64,000 nt of DNA from Siderastrea radians (GCA_964017195.1 OZ024895.1:20521534-20585533), one strand, 5' to 3'. Positions 1-12,317 are shown, counted from the first letter of the stretch. Numbers and translations: made by a program. The notes: generated by a model from the letters alone, not told the origin.

Positions 1-2088
1 GAATTTCAGTTGAAGTTGCAGAGCCGCTTTGAACTCTTGGCTCCTAGCCTAAGAGAAGAAGATGGAGATGTGAACGAAGACTGGAAGGGTATCAAAGAAA
101 TGTATACCAACACATGCGAAGAGGTGTTAGGAAAAGTGGAGAGGAAGCGAAAAGAATGGCTCACGGACAACACTTGGCAGATGATTTATGAAAGAAGGCA
201 ACTGAAAGCAGACTTTGATAAGGCAAGAACACGGCTAGAAAAACGGAATGCTATGCTTCAATATAGCATCGAGGGAAGACAAGTGAAGGCAGCCTGCAGG
301 AGGGACAAGAGGGCGTACATCAACCAGCTGGCCACAGATGCTGAGGAGGCTGCGAGGAAAGGAGACCTTAAAAGGCTTTACCAGACAACAAGACTTCTAA
401 GTGGACGAAAGCCTAACCTTAGTAAACCGATTCGTAATAGAGATGGGATCATCCTTGCTAAACTTGACGAACAACTTGCTCGCTGGAAAGAACACTTTGA
501 GGAAGTGCTCAATCGACCTCTGCCAAACCACCCTCCTAACTTGCAGCAGGGGAGCCAGCTTCCTATAAAGACAGATAAAATCTCCAAGGCTGAAATTAAG
601 TCAGCTATTAAAAGCCTCAAAAGTGGGAAGGTGGCTGGAGTGGACAACATCCCCCCAGAAGCCATTCGTGTGGGTGGTGAGGTATCAATCGAAGCACTTC
701 ACAGCCTTCTCAACAAAATCTGGAGGCAGGAGGAAATCCCAGATGAATGGAGAAAAGGACTTCTCGTTAAGTTGCCAAAAAAAGGAGATACCACCTATTG
801 CAAGAACTGGAGAGGCATCACGCTGCTGGCCATTGCAAGTAAAGTCCTAAGCAAGATTATTCTGGACCGTATGAAGGCTGCGTTGGATTCACTGTTGAGG
901 GATGAGCAAGCTGGTTTTCGCCAGGAGCGTTCCTGTATAGATCAAATTGCTACTCTTAGAATCATCATTGAACAGTCATTAGAATGGAACACTGGGCTAT
1001 ACCTGGTTTTTGTTGACTTTGAGAAGGCATTTGATTCGGTGGACAGGGAGGTGATATGGCAAATCTTGTGGCATTATGGTGTACCAGAAAAGATTGTTAA
1101 TGTGATTCGATGCTTCTACAGTGGTTTTGAGTGCCAGGTGATTCATGATGGATTCCTGAAGGAACCATTTCAAGTCAGAACTGGGGTGAGGCAAGGGTGC
1201 CTACTCTCACCTTTACTTTTCTTGGTGGTCCTCGATTGGGTTACCAGGGAAGCCTATGGAACTGGAAGAACTGGCATCCAGTGGTCCTTCACGCGCAAGC
1301 TAGAAGACCTTGATTTTGCCGACGATCTTTGTCTGATGAGCCAGAAGTTACAACATATGCAAGAGAAGGTGGAAGCACTTCAGCACGCAGCAGAGAGAGT
1401 AGGACTTAAGATCAATAACGAGAAGACTCAGGAAATGAGAATTCAAGCCAGAGACGATAGCCCCATTCATATTGGGGATGAAGTCATCCAAAGGACCGAC
1501 CATTTCACCTATCTTGGTAGTGTGGTGAGTGAGTCAGGGGGAACAGAGGAGGACATTGTTGCCCGCATTAGGAAAGCGCAACAAGCTTTTGCAACCCTTA
1601 GATCTGTATGGAAGTCAAGAGTTATTTCCCTGAATACTAAACTGAGGATATTTAACTCTAACATCAAGTCAGTATTACTATATGGATCGGAAACTTGGCG
1701 ATTAACCAAAGCTTTGCTTTCCAAGGTACAGTCCTTTCTGAATAAGAGGCTCAGGCAAATAATCGGTATCTTCTGGCCAAATGTCATCACGAACGAAGAG
1801 TTGTGGGCACGTACAGGACAAGAGGATGTAGAAACCACAATAAAGCGGAGGAAGTGGAAATGGATTGGTCATACTCTGAGGAAGGCGCCAAACAACACCA
1901 CACGTATGGCCATGGAGTGGAACCCCCAGGGAAGGAGAAGTAGAGGCAGACCGAAGCAGTCGTGGAGGCGCACAGTGTCTAAGGAACTGGAGAACATCGG
2001 GAGGACATGGGGCGAGGCCAAGTTACTAGCAAACAACAAAATTCGGTGGAAAGCTATGGTGGAAGCCCTATGCCTCTCGAGGGGCTAA
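1..2088 (+). CDS. RTE-like non-LTR retrotransposon polyprotein, 3' part (reverse transcriptase + C-terminal region)
   Basis: The reading frame is open from base 1, so the protein enters from outside the window and the apparent start at base 10 (TTG) is not real. About 695 residues are visible, ending at TAA 2086-2088. Reverse transcriptase motifs appear in order: a fingers motif GFRQERSCIDQ (about residue 300), the palm A motif VFVDFEKAFDSVDR, the B motif TGVRQGCLLSPLLF and the catalytic FADD box in LDFADDLCLM. The C-terminus has the basic RRSRGRPKQSWRR stretch and a W-x3-A-LCLSRG end that is typical of RTE-like elements in invertebrates. The apurinic-type endonuclease expected upstream lies off the edge. 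There are no stops or frameshifts, so this copy is young or recently active. The exact clade (RTE versus a close relative) is an inference from motif style. Confidence 0.9.
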   Translation, partial: EFQLKLQSRFELLAPSLREEDGDVNEDWKGIKEMYTNTCEEVLGKVERKRKEWLTDNTWQMIYERRQLKADFDKARTRLEKRNAMLQYSIEGRQVKAACRRDKRAYINQLATDAEEAARKGDLKRLYQTTRLLSGRKPNLSKPIRNRDGIILAKLDEQLARWKEHFEEVLNRPLPNHPPNLQQGSQLPIKTDKISKAEIKSAIKSLKSGKVAGVDNIPPEAIRVGGEVSIEALHSLLNKIWRQEEIPDEWRKGLLVKLPKKGDTTYCKNWRGITLLAIASKVLSKIILDRMKAALDSLLRDEQAGFRQERSCIDQIATLRIIIEQSLEWNTGLYLVFVDFEKAFDSVDREVIWQILWHYGVPEKIVNVIRCFYSGFECQVIHDGFLKEPFQVRTGVRQGCLLSPLLFLVVLDWVTREAYGTGRTGIQWSFTRKLEDLDFADDLCLMSQKLQHMQEKVEALQHAAERVGLKINNEKTQEMRIQARDDSPIHIGDEVIQRTDHFTYLGSVVSESGGTEEDIVARIRKAQQAFATLRSVWKSRVISLNTKLRIFNSNIKSVLLYGSETWRLTKALLSKVQSFLNKRLRQIIGIFWPNVITNEELWARTGQEDVETTIKRRKWKWIGHTLRKAPNNTTRMAMEWNPQGRRSRGRPKQSWRRTVSKELENIGRTWGEAKLLANNKIRWKAMVEALCLSRG

Positions 2089-2721
2089 GAGGATCAAGTC
2101 AAGTTAGGGTGTGTTTAAATTACGAGAACGACAAATTTCCCCGCCCTTTCCCATACTAAAAGCGCAAAAAGGCATTCCTTTCGGGCGGAGTTACTTCGTA
2201 TAGCCTGCTATAGGGAGGCACCCCGCGTGTAACAGTGGGAGCAGAGGTCAACTGATAGGCAGTAGGTTGGTCTTCCGATCGGAAGATCGAAGGGTCGGTG
2301 GCTTAAAGGCTTGGTCTCTGCATCACAACCCAAAATGACAAAAAAATCACGACACATGACTCAGTTAATACTTATTTCAAACTTCATTGTACCAAATAGA
2401 GGCAGATGACTAAATATTCAGCAAAAGTTCAACATATCTCAACCACCACAATAAGCCTGTGGTATACCTGGGTGGTATGCCTGTGGGGAGAGGGGGGGGT
2501 AACCCTGTGATGAAGAGGCGTCATGTTCAGGTGTAAGTACTCATGTTCCTAGCTGCTCCTAGCGAAGGAAACTGGATCTAAGTAGCAATCTTCGTGATCC
2601 ATCTGGCTTGGTCACTTCATTTGATTGGACTCCAGACTTAACCCTTACAAAAACGATGCAAACCCTCCATAGCTTCCTACAATGTATTCTCGTTTTTTAC
2701 ATCTGTTGTTGAGCAAGCCCA
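2089..2721. other. RTE 3' tail and spacer
   Basis: The first 200-250 bases after the reverse transcriptase stop are probably the 3' untranslated region of that element. No clear tail repeat or target duplication marks its end. The rest, including a short G run near 2,490-2,500, has no recognisable gene. Confidence 0.4.
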
Positions 2722-2939
2722 ATTTTTTTTTGATATTCTTTATTGATAAACACACACATCTATACAGTACAACTCAATACAACAAACCAGTTACATATTT
2801 GCAGTTGCAAAGTTCATACACTTAAGTTACAGGTAGTAAAAGAGACTTTTTTTAACATTGAACATAGAATAGAGTGACCAGAGAAGGAGTAACAATACTG
2901 TAAAATTTTAATCTAATTTTTCTAATATGTACTTAGTGG

Positions 2940-5533
2940 AAATTTTACTTACAAAATCTCTGATGAGAATAGAATTATTATGCAGCTTATTTGTATTAAT
3001 AAAGTAAGGGCATAGAGCAAGGTGAAATTAATTTTTTTCATTAGTTTCTTGCTGGTAAGATTAGAAGAGACCCCAAATAAATATTCTTGGTCTGACGGCA
3101 TAAAGGTAGACTGATTACAGTTATTAAACCATTGCACCACCTTTGACAAGAAGTCTTTAGGAAAATGACAGTCTGAAAAGGTGTCTTCTATCGAATCTTG
3201 TTCTCCACAGTATAAACACTCACTATCGGTTTGATACCGAATTTACAAAGTTCTTTTTTAGCTATAGTCACGACAACTCGGTGCAAAAATTTAAATTGGA
3301 ATTCCCTGAGCTTGTTTTCTTTGGAAACCTGTTTAACTGTTCTAAAAATTCTATTCCATTGTTCTGTATTTATTGGCCAGGATTTACTCCACTTAGTTGG
3401 TCCAGTGTGTGAACAATGATGAACTTTCGTATTCAATAACCTGTAAAAATCTTTTACTTTGGCGGTTTCAAGATTTAACTTAGTTGAATTATTAAATTAG
3501 ATAGTTGAGTGGTTTTCCAAGAAAATATTCTTAGGAAAAGATTGTAAATAATTGTTCCTACTCCTAGATAGGAAGCTGACCGGGATAGCACTTGTAACTT
3601 GATAGTAATTTAAGAAGTTGGTTTTATATTTGTATTTCGTTTTAAAGGCTTGATATGAAAGTAGCTGGCCTTGTTCATCTAACAGGTCACTGATGGCGAT
3701 AATCCCTTTAGAAAACCATTCTTTGATGAAAAAAGGCTTGCCATTTATTAGTATTTCTCGGTTGTTAAATAAAACCATTTGCCCCAGGTCATAATTATAA
3801 AGGGTTTTAAGCTCATCGAAGAAGGATAGCATGTCCTTATAGAAAGAAGGTAATTTTGAATTTAAGAAAGTCACATCATACTTACATCGTAGTAAAAAAT
3901 TCAGACCGCCTAGCTTTCTTAAGTAAAAGTCAGGTACTGATTTCCAGTTCAAATTTCCATGTTTCAAAAGACGTGGAATCCATGCCAGACGCATAGCCTT
4001 TTATCATTAGATCTATACCGGGCATCCGAATACCACCATTATCGTAATCTTGATGTAAGCTTTCTCTTTTAATTTTATCTCTTTTTTTGTTCCAAAGAAA
4101 ACTAAAGAGTTTCCCTTTAACAGTTTTGGCTATATCTTTAGGCACATTTATGTTAGATGCTGAGTATAAGATTTGCGACAATCCTAAACCTTTTATAATC
4201 AAAACTTTCCCAAATAAAGTGAGTCTTCTTGAGCTCCACATATCTAAATGAGTCTGAAGTTTTTTAACTTTCAAGTTAAAGTTATACTGATCGTCGTTCT
4301 TTTCGTCGTAAGAGAAGTATACTCCAAGGATTTTGACAGGATCGCGTGGCCATGACAGCTGTAACGGCGTCGTTCTGTTGTTGCGCCATTTACCCAACCA
4401 CAGTGCTTTCGTTTTCTTGACATTAAGCTTAAAACCGGAAATACAGCCGAATTCATTAACTAAACAGAGGGCTTTCTCAACAGAAGTAATATCTGCGCAA
4501 AAGAGATTGGTATCATCTGCAAATTGGTTCACTTTAACTTCGTTTCCATAGATGTTTATTCCTTTAACTAGCTTACTCTGACGGATTTTACTGGCTAATA
4601 TTTCTGCACTCAAAATAAAAAGATATGGCGATAGGGGACAGCCTTGTCTTACTCCCCTTGTTGGCTTAAATCAATTCGTCGCAAACCCGTTATTAGAACT
4701 GCATTTTCTACATTAGTGTAAAAGACACTCGTCCACTGCCTTACACTTTCACCGCAGTTAAAGAGATTTAACACGCTTTTTATGAACTGCCATTTCAATG
4801 TGTCAAATGCTTTTTTAAAGTCGAGAGATACCAGGACACCTGTTAATTCTTCCATTTTAGTGTATTCCATAACATCACTAATGAGTCTCAGATTCTCGCC
4901 TATATATCGCCCTTTTATGAAGCCTGTCTGATCTGGGTGTATCAGTTTTGGAAGAATTGTCTCAATCCGTCTAGCTAAGGCTTTGGATGCAATTTTGTAA
5001 TCAGTATTTAACAGAGTGATTGGTCTCCAGTTCTGAAGATCGACTAGATCGGATTCATCCTTGGGAATTAGAGTAATTACGCCACGACGTTGTGAAATAG
5101 ACAGTTCCCCAACTTCATAAGCCGCGTTTAGACTTTCCAAAAGGTGGCCTCCTATTGAGTCAAAAAAGTACTTATAAAATTCTACGGTGAAGCCATCTTC
5201 ACCTGGCGATTTGTTTTCCTGAAAAGATTCTAGAACTGTTTTACATTCTTCGAGTGTGAGAGGACCTTCTATTTCGTCTCGATCTTCATCCGAGAGTTGT
5301 GGGAAGTTAAGATTTCTGACGAAAAGGTCAAATTGTTCTTGTGACGTAATTGTCTTAGAGGAGTATAGATCCTCATAAAAAGCGTGGATGGCTTTCAAGA
5401 TTTCCTTTTCTTCCCTTATTTCTTCACCGTCTTCTGATCTGATTTCGTGGATGGTTTTCCTATCATAATTTCTTTTTTCCAAGTTGAAGAAGTATTTGGT
5501 GGGTTTTTCTCCTTTTTCTATCCACCTACATTT
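2940..5533 (-). pseudogene. LINE ORF2, reverse transcriptase and C-terminal part (segment 3 of 3)
   Basis: The segment carries the reverse transcriptase of the L1/Tx1-like element. Visible motifs are NWRPITLLNTDYKIASK, DQTGFIKGRYIGEN, VSLDFKKAFDTL (palm A), then after a frameshift near 4,620-4,670 QFADDTNLFC (catalytic FADD). The thumb and C-terminal region follow in further frames, broken near 3,930-3,990, 3,440-3,490 and 3,150-3,190. A C-terminal Cys-type motif with CGEQDS and FSDC is near 3,150-3,220. At least four lesions make this a dead copy. Confidence 0.85.
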
Positions 5534-5549
5534 GAGGGTCTCCCAGGGG
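5534..5549 (+). repeat. Left terminal inverted repeat of the 6.8-kb transposon
   Basis: GAGGGTCTCCCAGGGG abuts the duplicated target ACATTT at 5,528-5,533. Its complement closes the element at 12,302-12,317. Confidence 0.85.
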
Positions 5550-5828
5550 TTTTGGGGAACAAGGGAACAAAGGAAAAAATCGAAGGGAACAAGGGAACAT
5601 GAACTTATTTTAGGGTACGGGGGAACAAAAACTCTAAAAATTAGAGGACGAAAACATTTTGACATAAGGACATAAAGACCGTTATTTCCGAGATTTTATT
5701 TATGGTCTTCACAGAAGAGCTCAAACAAGGTTCCCACTGTGTGCATATTTCAGCTGGGAGACTGGTTAAGAGGTAAGGAAGGTCCACGTTGGCGGGAATC
5801 TGACACTGTGTTACGACGGATTGGCAAG

Positions 5829-8800
5829 ATGGCGGAAAGAACGTTTGCCGATCGTGTTCTGCTGCCTGTCGCTGCTGCAATTTATCGAAATGGCGAAGAA
5901 AAACCAGCAATACGTTGGTCCTTTGAAATGGGAATCGGGGTTGAAAGTGACAAGAAGTTGTTTGATTTTATGTTTCGAATTAGAGAAGGACTTGGAATCG
6001 CAGATCGGTGTAGCCAGCTGAAAATAGCGAGATTCAAAGTCACCATCAGCATGAAAGATTTTCAAGTTACTGCGAACTGTCCAGAGGGCAGAGTATTTGA
6101 GATTGATTCCCAAGAACAGTGGGATGCAGCGATTGCCAAAGTGATAAGGAAGGAGCGGCAGTTAATAGGTAGGTTGGCCAAATCTGGCTTATATTTGAAT
6201 ATATTAAACGCTAGGTCAATGAAGCTTTTTATTCATGATCATTCATTTATCACATTCGTCTTATCGGACAATTCCAACTTGCAATTTTTCTTTATCAGAA
6301 TATGTACTAAATGGTCATTTCCCTAAAATGTTGTCGCATCTGTCTTTGTAATAGTGAAGGTGTATGAAATCGAGTTGAAAGCTGCTTATACCCACTCAGT
6401 AATTCAGCACAGGCTAAGCGGGCTGACACATCTGCAGACAGAAATCCAGTGCCTTCGAAAGTAAAAAAACCTGGCCGCCCAAAGACAGATCATAGGATTG
6501 AAGATGAAAGGCTGTACAAAGCTTTGCAAAAGGATGTAACTGAGGCTCAAGTCCAGCGAACAGAAAGGCAAGAAACAAAATGGGGGCGATTCAAAGCAAG
6601 TAAGTTTATGGTTCCCTACACCGTTTACGTTACGGATAATTTATTTAATCGAGACGCGTGATCGAGCGTTGACATTACATGCGGCCCGTGTATCGTGCGT
6701 TAAATTACGTGACTCATGACTCATGACTAATGTATTCATTGAAGTAATGCTAGTAACATTCAAAATTTCAAGGTTTTGGTATAACTATTATATAGGCATG
6801 ATTTAATTAATACTCGTGCAGTTGGCCTTGGCCTCAAAATGCCATGGATACTGTTGATAATGAGTTGATAATGTCAGGGGTTCTAACTGTGAAAAAACCT
6901 TTCTGTAGTTTGTTATGAGTTTATTATTTATCCTGAATTATTTTGCAATAAATTGTGGAGTCTAACACAGTTCCTTTATTATTTTAGGCATTGAAAGAAT
7001 GTATCCAGGAGCTTATGCTCAAAATGAAAGGTGGATTGTCTGCATATGTGGAAAAATGGTCATGCTGAACAAGCCTAGAGCGGCGAAATTTTTTGGTCAC
7101 AGTAAGCTCCTTTCAGTTCTACTATTCAATCATTGAGAATATTGTTTAATGAACTGCTATTTTTTATCTGATTTTGCATGCAAGATTTTACATTCATATT
7201 AGTATCTATTGCAGAGGAGATCAAAAATATACCTTGATCTTCTGGGGTTTCAGTTTTATTATAATGTTTTTTAGGACATTGGAATCAGTGCCAACAGAAG
7301 AATGATCTGGGAAAGCACAAGCAGCTGACTCTAAGAGAAGCATTTTCAAATGCCAAAGATGCATCACATGTTGCTGAACCTAGAGACAATGAAAGTGATG
7401 ATGACTATGGAGTAGACCTGGATCCACATAGTATAGATATTGATGAGTAAGAATGACTATCTCAATCTCAAAATGCCTGTTATTATAACCTGGCTTCGAG
7501 TGTAGATACCTGGATTCCTAGTGCTTGCCAATAAGGACAATAAGTAAACAATACATATATATTTTTTTGAAATTCAATAGATACTTTGTATCTTTGCTAT
7601 GTTGGAAAGATAATTTTAATCTATTCTTAATCGAATAGCTTGTTTTATTCTCTGCTTCCCAAATTTCATTGTCTATGCTTGGAAATAGCAGATTAAAAGA
7701 ACTCAAAACAATGCCAGTGAAGACATTGAAGGCATTTATGTATCTAGGTACCGTTTTGATTCGAAAAATAAAGTTATTTTCACTTAGTATTCAGTCAGAA
7801 GATTTCGTTAATAAATTCGTTTCTGGTATGATTATTGAACCATTTGGCCTAACGAATGAGGAAAACTAACTATAGTGGTTTTTCTTTTGCTGGAAAATTT
7901 ATTGTTCCTGAAGTAACTGCTCTTTTGAGCCAGTTTATATCAACTTTCTGAAAAAAATGAAAATTCTTACGTACTTCCCTTTCTACAAAAGAGAACCTGT
8001 GGGCCAGCAATGTGAGTGTTGACATGCAACTTGCTCATTTTTACAAGTGTATATCATATCAATTTTTAGTACACATTTATTCCAGCTGTAAAGATATGCA
8101 CATACACAACTATTCAATGGATGAACAACCATTACAGGACATTTCTGCGCAAGAAAACAACACAGACGACTCGTACTCATCATCATCATCCTTTAGTTTT
8201 TCTGACAGTGATGATAGTGAAGGGATGGATGAATTTAGTATGAGCAGAGGGATATTCACTAACGAAACAGCAGCCGGTGTAAAACGTGTGACAATTCTGG
8301 ACCCGATTGCTGAGAAGTTGCAATGTTTCCTTGATAGTGGATTGTTAACAAGAGACAGCATGTTCTATTCATTGCTTGAAAATTCTGTAAATTATGTTTA
8401 TTGGCTAAACGAACGAAAAAGAAATCACTCTCTACAATTCCAATGGGATAGTGAAGTCCTTCAGTTTATTGAGACTCTTGAGTATCATGGAGGAAGGAGA
8501 GTTGTGAATCTTCTCAGAGGTTCAGGTCATGAAGGCGAGGGTAGCTCTAGAATACACACCTTTGACTGGCAAAAATGGAATTGGCCTCTTCCTGGAAAGA
8601 CAACGCGAGACAAACAGTATGAAGGGTACACTACTGAAGATGGAATTCATGCTAATCTTCTGGAGTCATTTCTTCGATCTTGCATATCAGAAGGAACGCT
8701 TCCACTATATGAAGATGAAAAGGTGAACGTCTTTCCTGTTGTTTTAGCAAAGGACGCAATGCAGTTAAAACCAGGGTTGTTGTATGATTCTAGATAGGGT

Positions 8801-11793
8801 AAACTCGTAGGCAGTACAATCAATATTGACTATAAATTTGTTAGAGACAATCCCAAGCCAGACAGGGAAATGCTGAAAAAAAGTATGGTTCAAGAAGCGG
8901 AGGTGTCGTGTTTAACCACAGTAGATTCACAATTAGCCTTGCCAATTGGAGTTCGATATCTTTCGAAGGGAGGAAGTTCTGCTGAATCTGCGGAGACTAT
9001 CAAGCAGGAGATGAGTGAAGTCAATGTATGCTTACGTCATTTACAGCAGAAACAAATTGAAACAAAAAATGGTGTCATAAAGAGTCATGCAAAGTGTTAC
9101 AGCTATTGTCCTAGCTGTGTTCAAATCAAGAAGGTGTGTGCTGACTGTAAAAGGAAAGGACATCAAAATGTTGAGCCGGAACTTAGAGCTTGTGACCATT
9201 GTTTAAACAACAACGAAAAGTGCAACACACTGGCAGTCATTGGTGTCACTCAGGACTCTGAATCTAGAAATGCTGGAGGGCAAAGAATGTTGATGGAGGA
9301 GAAGACTGGAAAGGAAAACCCAGATTTGAACATTGTGTCCGTTTTTCCTGATGCTGTTCATGTTGCCAAACGAAAACGACAGAGCTTCAGTAATTGGTTC
9401 CTGTGGGTAGACGATACCAGAGTATTAATTTGGTACAGCTACGAGAACTCAGAAATGATCCAAGCCTGTATTCTAAGCTCTCTGAAAAGATTCCCCTCAG
9501 TGCGGTAAGGAACAGAGATCGGCAAGATGTTGATTCTATTCTCCAGATCTCAGATGTTGCTGTAACGGATGCACTGAAGGACAGTGCAGTTGTAGTTACA
9601 CATACAGTTGTGCCAGAAAAATACAGGATCACAGATGATAACAAAAAAGGAATACTTAAGAGCCCTGTTGTTATTACAATGGGTCCACTTGGCAATGTAT
9701 TCATCAGTGATGTTGGAACTGGAAAAATTCTGAAAGTCAGAGCTTCTCACTATCCAGCAAGCGTAGCGGTTGAAGTTGACTCTCTGGACTGCCCAGTTGG
9801 AATTGCTTTCAATAAAGGTGTTCTCTACATCGCAGAGTCTAGAAAGAGTACCATTGTATACAAAGATCTTACGGGCGAAACTATAGTTGATCCTAGCAAG
9901 CTAACTGTTAAGCAATTGCAAACTAAACTAAAGGATGCAGGAGCCTGGGAGGATAGTGACAGAAGGAAAACTAAAAAACCTTTGAAGGAAAAGTTGCAGA
10001 AAATCTAAATGAAAAAGCATCAAAGAAGAAGTCAATGATCTGTAACCACTTACAGCTGGAGCGGGTCATCACACATCCTCTGTCTTTGACCTTCAGTAAA
10101 GATGGCCATCTTTTTGCATCAACGAAAGAAGGCAAAATTTACAAGATGAAGATTGAGGAAGACCTTGTCAGTTTGTCAGGAATAGTTCTTCCTGAAATAT
10201 CACTGGATTATGGCCTTTTGTATGGACTAGCATTTGTGAATGAGAAATTGTACGCTGCATCCCATGATGATAATGAAGGAATCTATGTGGTGAATTTCCA
10301 GGACGGTGCATTTGAGAAAGTTGCAAGCAATGGGAATGAATGCTCCAAGGTTCATAGCCCTACAATGTACGAAAACAACCTGATGTTTAGTGATACTGGA
10401 GATCACTCTGTAAAAGTTTTTAATCCTGTCACCCGGGAGTGCACTCCACATCTAGCAAACGGGAAGGGAACAAGAGATGGAAAGAGTGCCCAGTTTGTCC
10501 AGCCAGCAGGAGTGATTGTCGAACGAAGAACAGTGTTTATAGTCGATTGTTCAATGGGGTTGCTTAAGGATGGTAAGCGACGTTTGTCCACTGGTTAAAT
10601 ACCTTGAGAATTTAAGAGAGTTCGCCATCACATTTGGATTGCACCAAAAAAAGCGGACTCCTGTGTCAGTTTACACTTGACAGAGCGATCACCGGAATTC
10701 AAGAAGCTTATGACTTTGATTGTCAGTGCGTAAGTCAAGTGAAAGCTTTTCTTGGGACAACGGCCCAGACACAAGGTCCCCAAGGTACTTTTTCTACAGT
10801 TGTCTTAGAGGATGAAAAGAGAATCTTGCAAGCCTTGAAGGAAATCAAGGATCTTCTACGTCAACATGCCCCACAGCTTCTTGAGGCGATCAAAATGAAG
10901 AGTCTTCTGACACTGATTTGTGAGAACTTCTTTGCGGAAATGAGAGCTGGATCGTACGATATGCCATTGCAGCTCCAGTTCGACTTTCGATTTAGCAGGG
11001 CCCTAAAGGAGCACTTTAAAAAAATGTGTAGAACAAAATTCTGCTACTACACAAATGCCAAGTCTCATTACCCAAGAGTGAAATCAGATTTAAGGTATTC
11101 GGAACTGCCTGAGATGTCCCCAGCCTCATCAGCACAGTTAACCAAGTCCCAAGTGCAGCAAATGAGAGACTGGCGAATAAAGCATGGGCAAAGTGTTCCA
11201 CAGAAAACAGTCAGGAACATGGGTACAAAAGACAACCCAGGTACTCTGCCGATCAATCTCTATTTAACAGAGCACCTTACGAGTCAGCCATTTGATTTCG
11301 GTAAGATCGGAGAGGTCCAAGGAGAAACAGTTCTTACCGCAAGGGAGAGAGAAGGAAAGGATGGGTCAAGCGATCTTGTCCAGTTGTCTGGAGACATTGT
11401 CTATCTTTCCTCAGATGCTTCATCCAGCAAAATGAAATTGTACGTATTACAGCAAGATGTAACTACTGTTACAAAAAAGCAAGGGCAATGTGCTTTGATG
11501 CCGACGTGTTCAATCCGTTAACTTTCACAGAAGAGGCAGAAAGGGAAATCAATGTTAAGGACATATTCGGTTCTTTGGCAGAAAGCTTCGTAAATGACAA
11601 AATTATTGAAATGACTGAGAACGAATTTATACATTATCAGTCTCATATGATCAGTCATGTAGACTCAGTTACCATCGAAGAAGGCAGGGAATGTGAAGGG
11701 GAAGATCAAGAACAATCAAATACTACATTGAGAAGATCAAGACGAGCAAGGAAGAGGGCACATTTTGAAGAGTTTATGTATTATGATGATTGA
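5829..11793 (+). pseudogene. Putative DDE transposase with inserted NHL-like beta-propeller, decayed
   Basis: The gene has five exons with GT-AG borders: 5,829-6,168, about 6,412-6,599, 6,988-7,101, 7,275-7,446 and 8,086-11,793. The first ATG has a good context (caagATGg). Exons 3-4 encode a zinc-finger-like WIVCICGK...FFGH...HWNQC module. The large last exon holds, in order: an acidic Ser-rich stretch; a DDE-like first Asp region LAKDAMQLKPGLLYD (about 8,750-8,790); a Cys cluster with CPSC, CADC and CDHC (about 9,110-9,220); a second Asp region VFPDAVHVAKRKRQSFSNW (about 9,340-9,400); NHL-like blades (about 9,670-10,560); and ENFFAEMR (about 10,930-10,950), which resembles the final Glu region of P/hAT-type transposases. 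A TAG at 8,795-8,797 and frameshifts near 9,425, 9,990, 10,560, 10,670 and 11,435 break it. The DDE reading is my inference from motif order. Confidence 0.7.
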
Positions 11794-12301
11794 CTTGGAG
11801 GGTTGAGGTCAGTTCCAATGCTCATCCCACTGATGGATTGTGAATTTTGCTCAAATGCTTGGGTTGATGTATCACACAACATGATGTCACATACAATCTA
11901 TACTCTTACTTTATAAGCACATCCCATGTAAAACTCCAACTTGCAATTGCCAAATTCTAGAATCATTTATCTTTGTTTTGCCACCAAAGTCATTAAATTT
12001 GTCATTTTTTATGGTAATATGTCACATTGACAATTATGGAAAAAATATAGAGTTGAAAGATTGGACAGAACGTTAAACAAGCGTTACATGTAGTAATTGA
12101 CTAGGGAATGTTGCTTCTTATTCTTCTTCTTAGTCCTTTGTGTTTTCTTTTGTTTTGTTTTGGTTTTTGTTTTTTCAGGGAGAGAGTTGAGGGCGGGGGT
12201 AGGTGGTAAGCAGATATGTGAAAAAAGGGAACAAATAAGTAAAACGTGTGGGAACATGGGAACATAGGGCAATTTTGGAAGGGAAAAAGGGAACAAGGAC
12301 C

Positions 12302-12317
12302 CCCCTGGGAGACCCTC
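12302..12317 (-). repeat. Right terminal inverted repeat of the 6.8-kb transposon
   Basis: This is the reverse complement of the left end and is followed directly by the second copy of ACATTT (12,318-12,323). Confidence 0.85.

Larger units (their letters stand above)
5534..12317 (+). mobile_element. 6.8-kb DNA transposon with NHL-containing DDE-like transposase gene
   Basis: Both ends carry the inverted repeat GAGGGTCTCCCAGGGG (16 bases, 5,534-5,549 and its complement at 12,302-12,317). The flanks repeat ACATTT (5,528-5,533 and 12,318-12,323); a 7-bp reading ACATTTG is also possible. The insertion splits a LINE ORF2 whose two halves join exactly at this target. Both subterminal regions hold several GGGAACA repeats in the same orientation. 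One plus-strand gene of about five exons fills the interior (5,829-11,793). The superfamily is not clear to me. A 6-7 bp duplication with these termini does not match hAT (8 bp), Kolobok/piggyBac (TTAA) or Tc1/mariner (TA). Confidence 0.85.

Noticed and set aside
9394..10598. Host NHL-repeat protein gene
   Set aside because: It lies within the transposon's ends and is continuous, after frameshifts, with the transposase-like parts on both sides.
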